Part shown: positions 58,135-64,000 of the stretch, in pieces
How positions within the stretch are numbered: position 1 is the first letter of the stretch
Layout: the number at the start of each line of letters is the position of its first letter
NCBI GenBank assembly: GCA_028690035.1
Contig: JAQVCA010000002.1
Coordinates: 1 to 64,000, forward strand
DNA length: 64,000 nt
Direction of reading: 5' to 3'
DNA from: Comamonas sp.
Lineage (GTDB): Bacteria; Pseudomonadota; Gammaproteobacteria; Burkholderiales; Burkholderiaceae_C
The notes under the pieces: generated by a model
What the model was told of the DNA's origin: nothing
What the model saw: the letters and a program-made list of their open reading frames with translations, nothing else
Databases searched by the model: none
Program-made: the position numbers and the translations under genes

Positions 58135-60485
58135 TAGAAAGAAGTCCCAATCTGAAATTGAATTTTCTGGAGTTTATCTTCAGGCTTTTTACGCAAGGGC
58201 GTCGCCCAAGCCAAGCGCAAAGGCCCCAAAGGCGAAATCCAGCTCAAGCCGATACCAGCTGAGGCACGCATATCACCAAAGCGGATCGGATCATTTTCAG
58301 CAAAAACATTGCCGATGTCCACAAAAGTAAACCAGCGCAAAGTCTTGTCATTGCCATTGCCTGGGAATGGGGCAATCAATTCAAAGTTCATCACGGCCAA
58401 CTTAGCGCCGCCCAAGTGGGAATAGGAACTGCAGTTGTTAGGAGCCCCTACTTCACCTTGGTAGCAGTAGGAGCGTGGCCCCAAGCTGCCTTGGTCAAAG
58501 CCACGGACAGAGCCCAAGCCCCCAGCATAGAAATTTTTGAAAACGGGGAACTCTTTACCGCCCAGCCCCTTACCCCAACCCAATTCCGTATTCCATGCAA
58601 ACGTCACTGCCTTGGTAATGGGGATGTACTGCTGGAACTGGTAATTGGCTTTGATGTACTTCAGGTCACCAGCTACCGACCAATCGGCACTCAGGCGCTG
58701 ATAACGCCCGGAATTTGGTGCCAAGGCGCTATCGCGCGAATCACGCCCCCAGCCCACGGTCAAGGGAACTGCGGTGTTGCTCTTACCCGCGTAAGAACTC
58801 AGGTACATAGGCATGAACTGGCCCGACTTGACACTGGTCTGCTCCAAACCTGCGCCAAAGTACACCGTATCCTGCTCGCTGAAGGGTACACCAAAACGCA
58901 CCGATGCCCCCTTGGAGACAATCTTGTACATCTCGCTGGTACTGACCTCCGTATCGTCCACCACGTACGAATAGGGGCGTGAAGTGCGGTAGTACAGATC
59001 AAGAGTGCGCGAGATCCCATCCTGTGTGAAATAAGGATCGGTGGTATTCACCACCAGGGTGCGGTTGTACTTGCTCGTATTGACATCAAGCCCCAGGTAG
59101 TTGCCTGAGCCAAACGCATTTTCTTGCTTGATTCCAAAGCTCAGCGTAACTTTCTCAGCCGTCGAGAAACCCGCACCCAACGTGACCGAGCCAGTGGGCT
59201 TTTCCTTGACGCTCATGGTCAAGTCCACCTGATCGGGCGCCCCAGGAACTTCTTGGGTATCCATTTCCACCGCAGTAAAAAAGCCCAGTCGATCTACCCG
59301 ATCACGCGAAATTTTGATTTTTTCACCGTCGTACCATGAGGACTCGTATTGACGAAACTCACGGCGAATGACTTCATCGCGTGTGCGTTCATTGCCGGCC
59401 ACATTGATACGTCGCACATAGGCGCGCCGTGCAGGATCTGCCTGCAGCACAAAAGAGACCAAGTTCTTTTCACGGTCAATTTCAGGTACCGCTTCAATGC
59501 GAGCAAAGGCAAAGCCGAAATTACTGAAGTGGTCTGCAAACGCCTTGGTCGTATCGGTGACTAGCTCGGCGTTGTAGGGCTGACCAGGCTTGATTTTCAC
59601 CAAGGATTTGAACTCATCATCACGATCCAGGTAATTGCCTTCTAGGCGCACACCGGACACCATGAAGCGCTCCCCCTCATGGATATTGATCACCAAGGAG
59701 ATTTTCTGCTTGTCGGGCGAGATAGCAACCTGTGTGGAGTCGATGCGAAAGTCGATATAGCCACGCTGCAAGTAGTACGAGCGCAGAGTTTCCAAATCGG
59801 CATTGAGCTTGCTGCGCGCATAGCGGTTGGACTTGGTGTACCAGCTCATCCAGCCACCCGTGTCCTGATCCATTTGCTTTTTCAGTGTCGATTCACTGAA
59901 CGCCTGTGCGCCAACGATGCGAATGTCGTTGATCTTTGCGGCCTGACCTTCCACCACCGAGAAAGTCAGATTAACGCGGTTACGCTCCAGCGGTGTCACC
60001 GTGGTGACCACTTCGGCACCATACAAGCTGCGGCTGATGTATTGGCGCTTCAGCTCTTGCTCGGCACGGTCTGCCAGCGCCTGATCGAAGGGTCGGCCAT
60101 CGGCCAGTCCTACATCACGCATGGATTGCTGCAAGGCTTTTTTATCGAATTCCTTGGTGCCAACAAACTCGACATTGGCAATGGTCGGGCGCTCTTGCAC
60201 CACGACCACCAGCACGTTGCCGTTGGCTTCCAGGCGCACATCTTTGAACAGGCCCAGGGCAAACAGCGCACGGATGGCAGCGGCGCCCTTTTCGTCGTTG
60301 TACTCATCGCCTACGCGCATGGGCATGGAGGCAAAGATGGTGCCAGCCTCGACGCGCTGCAAGCCTTCGACACGGATGTCCTGCACCTGAAAAGGCTCCA
60401 AGGCCCAGGCCATGTGGGCCATAGAAAGCAGGACCGCAGCAGCCACAGCTGAGCGTACGCCAAAGCGTTGAGCGGGTAGTTTCAT
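58134..60485 (-). CDS. bamA: outer membrane protein assembly factor BamA
   Basis: The product is 783 residues from the ATG at 60483-60485. After the signal peptide come five POTRA repeats (from about FQVQDIRVEGLQRVEAGTIF), then a 16-stranded barrel with GSVRGFDQGSLGPR, the conserved loop that lies within the barrel. It ends in FQIGTSF, an assembly signal. It inserts barrel proteins into the outer membrane. The start is chosen at the signal peptide because the longer frame has no signal. Confidence 0.97.
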   Translation of the reverse strand: MKLPAQRFGVRSAVAAAVLLSMAHMAWALEPFQVQDIRVEGLQRVEAGTIFASMPMRVGDEYNDEKGAAAIRALFALGLFKDVRLEANGNVLVVVVQERPTIANVEFVGTKEFDKKALQQSMRDVGLADGRPFDQALADRAEQELKRQYISRSLYGAEVVTTVTPLERNRVNLTFSVVEGQAAKINDIRIVGAQAFSESTLKKQMDQDTGGWMSWYTKSNRYARSKLNADLETLRSYYLQRGYIDFRIDSTQVAISPDKQKISLVINIHEGERFMVSGVRLEGNYLDRDDEFKSLVKIKPGQPYNAELVTDTTKAFADHFSNFGFAFARIEAVPEIDREKNLVSFVLQADPARRAYVRRINVAGNERTRDEVIRREFRQYESSWYDGEKIKISRDRVDRLGFFTAVEMDTQEVPGAPDQVDLTMSVKEKPTGSVTLGAGFSTAEKVTLSFGIKQENAFGSGNYLGLDVNTSKYNRTLVVNTTDPYFTQDGISRTLDLYYRTSRPYSYVVDDTEVSTSEMYKIVSKGASVRFGVPFSEQDTVYFGAGLEQTSVKSGQFMPMYLSSYAGKSNTAVPLTVGWGRDSRDSALAPNSGRYQRLSADWSVAGDLKYIKANYQFQQYIPITKAVTFAWNTELGWGKGLGGKEFPVFKNFYAGGLGSVRGFDQGSLGPRSYCYQGEVGAPNNCSSYSHLGGAKLAVMNFELIAPFPGNGNDKTLRWFTFVDIGNVFAENDPIRFGDMRASAGIGLSWISPLGPLRLAWATPLRKKPEDKLQKIQFQIGTSF

Positions 60486-60552
60486 GAGAATCACGGGCAG
60501 CCTGCACCAAAAATACCGCAGGCAAAAAGTTGATCGGATGGGGAGTTCATGG

Positions 60553-61932
60553 TCAGGTAAGCAAACGCTGCACGTCGTTGAACAAGGCAACGCTCATCAT
60601 GAGCAGTAGCACCCCGACACCCACGCGCTGCAGCCCTTGCATCCATGCGTCGCTGACCGCACGGCCAGTGACTGCCTCCCACAGATAATACATCAGGTGC
60701 CCACCGTCCAAAACGGGCAGTGGCAGCAGATTCAGCACCCCCAGGCTCACGCTGATCAGCGCCAAAAACAGCACGTATTGCACCAGCCCCATACTGGCCG
60801 ATTTGCCCGCGTAGTCGGCGATCGTCAAAGGACCGCTCAGATTTTTCACTGAGGCCTCACCGACCAGCATCTGACCCAGCATTTTCAGACTCAGCATGCC
60901 GATGTCCCAGGTTTTCTGAGCTCCCGCCGCCAAGCCCTCCCACCAGTCATAGCGCACCTGCACCATCTGCGGGGCAGCGCCCAGCATCGCGCCGATGCGG
61001 CCCATGTTCTGGCCGGGCAGCTCCGGATGGGGCACCAGCTCTGGGGTCACCAGCACTTCCAGGGTCTGCCCTGCGCGCTCAATCTGCCAGCGCTGCGCTT
61101 GGGCCTGGGTCGCTTGGCGCACCAAGGTGCGCAGCTGGGTGGCATCGGCCATCGGCACGCCATCCACTGCCAGTACCCGGTCGCCCTGCTGCAAACCTGC
61201 ACGCACGGCAGGCTGATCGGGCAACAGCTCACCCACCACCGGCGGTGTCCATGGCGCGACGATGCCAATGCGCTGCAACAGCGCCGCATCCACATCCGCC
61301 GTTTGTATAGAGGACAGAGGCAAAAACACCGTGCGCGCACGCTGGCCCTGCACGTCGGTGACTTGCAGCTGCACGTCCTGCCCATGCACTACTGCCTCGG
61401 TCAACACCCAGCGGATATCGTCGAAAGAGCGCAGCGGCTGTGCCTCCTCGCGGTCTTGGCCGATCCGCTGCACCGCCTGCACCCAGTCCTGGGCACGCAG
61501 ACCTGCCTGGGCGGCCAGACTGCCCGGCAGCGGGCTGGCGACGATGGCTTGGGGCGCCTGCATGCCCACCCAGTTGACCAGGCTGTACAGCAGCACCGCC
61601 AGCAGCAGATTGGCCGCAGGGCCGGCTGCCACAATCGCAGCGCGCGCACGCAAAGGCTGGGTATTGAACGCCAAATGGCGCTCGTGCGCGGGCACTGCAC
61701 CCTCGCGCTCATCGAGCATGCGCACATAGCCGCCAATGGGCAACGCCGCAATCACAAACTCCGTACCAGAACGCGCACTGCGCCAGCGCAGCAAGGGGGT
61801 GCCCATGCCAATCGAAAAGCGCAGCACCTTGACACCACAGGCCACCGCCATGCGGTAGTGGCCATATTCATGGATGGCAATCAGCAGCCCCAAGGCCACG
61901 ACAAACGCCACAGCAGTCAATAACATGGCCAT
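60553..61932 (-). CDS. rseP: RIP metalloprotease RseP (site-2 protease)
   Basis: The product is 459 residues. IAIHEYGHYRMAV holds the zinc HExxH near residue 24, and LLPLPVLDGGHL near residue 402 supplies the third ligand. Two PDZ domains lie between. It cleaves anti-sigma factors in the membrane during envelope stress. It lies between dxr and bamA as in other betaproteobacteria. Confidence 0.96.
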   Translation of the reverse strand: MAMLLTAVAFVVALGLLIAIHEYGHYRMAVACGVKVLRFSIGMGTPLLRWRSARSGTEFVIAALPIGGYVRMLDEREGAVPAHERHLAFNTQPLRARAAIVAAGPAANLLLAVLLYSLVNWVGMQAPQAIVASPLPGSLAAQAGLRAQDWVQAVQRIGQDREEAQPLRSFDDIRWVLTEAVVHGQDVQLQVTDVQGQRARTVFLPLSSIQTADVDAALLQRIGIVAPWTPPVVGELLPDQPAVRAGLQQGDRVLAVDGVPMADATQLRTLVRQATQAQAQRWQIERAGQTLEVLVTPELVPHPELPGQNMGRIGAMLGAAPQMVQVRYDWWEGLAAGAQKTWDIGMLSLKMLGQMLVGEASVKNLSGPLTIADYAGKSASMGLVQYVLFLALISVSLGVLNLLPLPVLDGGHLMYYLWEAVTGRAVSDAWMQGLQRVGVGVLLLMMSVALFNDVQRLLT

Positions 61933-61963
61933 TCTCCTTGTGTTCGATGCACTGGTGCGCTAT

Positions 61964-63151
61964 TCAACCAGTAGCGCCAAAGCTTTGCACCATGCGTGCT
62001 GCCACGGCACGCGCCTGGGCATCCAGCTCCAGCAAGGCGCCCACGCTGTCTGGGCGCTGCCGGGGCACCAAAGCCTCTAAAGTGGCTTGATTGACCGCAT
62101 GGATGCGGTCAAAGCGCAGACGTTCCTGCAAAAACGCCTCAACGGCCACCTCATTGGCCGCGTTGAGTACCGTGGTCGTGCCTTCGGGCGCGCGCAGTGC
62201 CTGCCACGACAGGTGCAAGCCCGGAAAACGCTGCGCATCGGCTGCTTCAAACGTCAGCGCCGCCAGGCGGGTGAAGTCCAGCGGCTCCACACCGCTGGCC
62301 ATGCGTTCGGGCCAGGCCAAGCCACAGGCAATTGGCACGCGCATATCGGGCGTGCCCAGCTGGGCCAGGATGGAGCTGTCCTGCAGCTGCACCATGGAAT
62401 GCACGATTTGCTCCGGGTGCAGCACCACGCGGATTTGCTCGGGGGCCAGATCAAAGAGCCAGCGCGCTTCAATCACCTCCAGTGCCTTGTTCATCATGGT
62501 GGCCGAATCGACCGAAATTTTGCGTCCCATGCTGAAGTTGGGATGCTTGCACGCCTGCGCGGGCGTCACCGCGTGCAGTGTGGCCGGATCGCGCTGGCGA
62601 AACGGCCCGCCCGAAGCGGTGAGGATGATGCTGTGCACACGCCGCGCCCAGGTGCTGCGCTCCTCGGGCAGGCACTGAAAGATGGCCGAATGCTCGCTGT
62701 CGATGGGCAACAGCGTGCAACCGTGCTGGCGCACCGTGTCCATGAACAAGGCGCCGCCCACGACCAGCGCCTCTTTGTTGGCCAGCAGCAAGCGCTTGCC
62801 CGCGCGCGCTGCCGCCAGGCACGGCGCCAGGCCAGCCGCGCCCACGATGGCGCCCATGACGACATCCACCTCATCGTGCGAAGCTATCAAATCCAGAGCA
62901 TCTTGCGCTTGCAGTACAACGGTTTTTGCACTATTTTGCTGTAATTTTTCTGCCAGCACGCGCGCATGCGCCGCACTGGCCATGACGGCGTAGCGTGGCC
63001 GAAACTCCAAGCACTGCGCCAGCAGCGCCTCCACCTGGGTGGCGGCACTCAAGGCAAACACCTCAAACTGCTGGGGGTGGCGGCGCACCACGTCCAGGGT
63101 GTTGGTGCCAATCGAGCCGGTCGAACCCAGCACTGTCAAACGTTGCGTCAT
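61964..63151 (-). CDS. dxr: 1-deoxy-D-xylulose-5-phosphate reductoisomerase
   Basis: The product is 395 residues from the ATG at 63149-63151. LTVLGSTGSIGTNTLDVVRR binds NADPH; ILTASGGPFRQRDPATLHAVT and MGRKISVDSATMMNKALEVIEA hold the metal and substrate sites. It makes MEP for isoprenoid synthesis. A fragment of the host repeat family (GCTATCAAATCC) at about 62883 codes a stretch inside the gene. Confidence 0.96.
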   Translation of the reverse strand: MTQRLTVLGSTGSIGTNTLDVVRRHPQQFEVFALSAATQVEALLAQCLEFRPRYAVMASAAHARVLAEKLQQNSAKTVVLQAQDALDLIASHDEVDVVMGAIVGAAGLAPCLAAARAGKRLLLANKEALVVGGALFMDTVRQHGCTLLPIDSEHSAIFQCLPEERSTWARRVHSIILTASGGPFRQRDPATLHAVTPAQACKHPNFSMGRKISVDSATMMNKALEVIEARWLFDLAPEQIRVVLHPEQIVHSMVQLQDSSILAQLGTPDMRVPIACGLAWPERMASGVEPLDFTRLAALTFEAADAQRFPGLHLSWQALRAPEGTTTVLNAANEVAVEAFLQERLRFDRIHAVNQATLEALVPRQRPDSVGALLELDAQARAVAARMVQSFGATG

Positions 63152-63187
63152 ATGCACACTTTGCATCCATCGGGCCACTCAGGCCCG

Positions 63188-64000
63188 TCAAGCGATATTC
63201 ACGGTATTTGTATAGCTGGCCAACAGCATGGCCAGAGGCAGGGTGGGCAGCAAGGCGTCGATGCGGTCCAGCACCCCGCCATGGCCGGGCAGCAGCTGGC
63301 TGCTGTCCTTCACCCCGGCGCTGCGCTTGATGAGCGACTCCACCAGATCACCCAGCACACTCATCGCTGCCAAAAACAGCGCCGCCAGCACCACCAAACC
63401 CATGCCGCCAGCGGCCAGGCGGCTGTACAGACTCAGGGAGAGTGGCGCCTGAGCCGCATCGCATTGCACCCAGAGCAGCGCCATCACCACCACGCCCAGA
63501 GCCCCACCCAGGGCACCCTCCCAGCTTTTACCGGGGCTGATGCTGGGCGCCAGCTTGACCGCGAAAAAACGCTGGCCCAGGGCGCGTCCAAAAAAATAGG
63601 CCAGCACGTCGGCCACCCAGACCAGCACCAGCACCGAGAGCAAAAAGTTCACCCCCAGAGCACGCGCCTGCACGGTGGCCAAACCGGCCAGCGCCAGCGC
63701 CAGCAGGCCCACGGGCCAGCGCAATGCCAGGGGCAAGCGCCCCCAGGCCGGTACACCGGCACGCACCAGCCACACTGCGCCCAGCACCCAGGCGCTGCCC
63801 GCCGCCAGCCACAGCAGCGGATAGTGCCCCTGCAACCAGCCCTGCTGCCAGGCCAGCGCGCCCAGCACCGCCAGCACGGCAGCACTGGCCCACGAGGCCA
63901 CCTGACCCAAGCCATTGAGGCGCCCCCACTCCCAGCCACCGGCGGCCACCATAAGCAGCACCAGCGCCTGAAAAGCCGAGGCATTGGGATGCAGCAGCGC
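63188..64000 (-). CDS. cdsA: phosphatidate cytidylyltransferase, start beyond the window
   Basis: About 270 residues of the C-terminal part are visible; the frame runs through the right edge, so the start is missing. The product is very hydrophobic with several membrane helices. LAPSISPGKSWEGALGGALG and SVLGDLVESLIKRSAGVKDSSQLLPGHGG are the CdsA signature regions, the latter with its conserved Asp residues. It makes CDP-diacylglycerol for phospholipids. It lies upstream of dxr as in related genomes. Confidence 0.95.
   Translation of the reverse strand, partial: ALLHPNASAFQALVLLMVAAGGWEWGRLNGLGQVASWASAAVLAVLGALAWQQGWLQGHYPLLWLAAGSAWVLGAVWLVRAGVPAWGRLPLALRWPVGLLALALAGLATVQARALGVNFLLSVLVLVWVADVLAYFFGRALGQRFFAVKLAPSISPGKSWEGALGGALGVVVMALLWVQCDAAQAPLSLSLYSRLAAGGMGLVVLAALFLAAMSVLGDLVESLIKRSAGVKDSSQLLPGHGGVLDRIDALLPTLPLAMLLASYTNTVNIA

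Overview
The window is a stretch of a high-GC betaproteobacterial chromosome, most likely Burkholderiales, family Comamonadaceae. Three things suggest this: the gene order cdsA-dxr-rseP-bamA-ompH-lpxD-fabZ-lpxA-lpxB-rnhB, a methylcitrate cluster with acnD and prpF behind an XRE/ScfR-type regulator, and a cbb3 oxidase cluster. I cannot name genus or species from sequence alone.

Left edge (1-1015): the end of an IS3-family insertion sequence, a tRNA-Gln(TTG) gene, a small membrane protein, and the first 26 codons of a broken msrA gene. From about 992 to 10365 lies an AT-rich integrative mobilizable element of about 9.4 kb. It carries a tyrosine recombinase at its right end, a MobC/MobA-type mobilization operon with a palindrome-rich candidate oriT, an Eco29kI-like restriction-modification pair, an H-NS-like protein, a lone type IV pilin, a frameshifted four-repeat protein and several unknown genes. 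It has no visible type IV secretion system or replication gene. The element sits inside the codons for the catalytic GGCFW motif of msrA, and its right end supplies a new start codon and first codons, so msrA (10325-10894) is intact again with a shorter N-terminus. Two promoter regions of the element carry paired copies of one 13-bp palindrome spaced 50-51 bp apart.

Host region 10325-38647: msrA, a flavodoxin-like protein and an EamA exporter. A DUF5368-like protein and a Tat-exported sulfide:quinone oxidoreductase follow. Next is the methylcitrate (propionate) cluster: regulator, acnD, prpF, prpC and a PrpB-like lyase, with TTTGCAAA operators between regulator and operon. Then upp, a SpmA/B-like membrane protein, rpiA, pyrD, the yqjD/yqjE/yqjK-like trio, the cbb3 oxidase genes (ccoI-ccoS-ccoN-ccoO-ccoQ-ccoP plus fixH) with an FNR/Anr-type box, a universal stress protein, and purL.

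Host region 38893-64000: an OmpW porin, a 756-residue orphan membrane protein, diaminopimelate dehydrogenase, a RarD-like exporter, a TruC-like pseudouridine synthase, a DHH phosphoesterase, an M20 amidohydrolase, greA, carAB, an rRNA methyltransferase, and the envelope cluster rnhB-lpxB-lpxA-fabZ-lpxD-ompH-bamA-rseP-dxr-cdsA, the last cut by the window edge. This cluster joins lipid A synthesis, outer-membrane protein assembly, isoprenoid synthesis and phospholipid synthesis on one strand.

A family of interspersed hairpin repeats (arms resembling AGCGCTACCAGCT) sits at the 3' ends of many host genes, sometimes contributing the last codons or stop codon of the gene, and once forming an obvious terminator.
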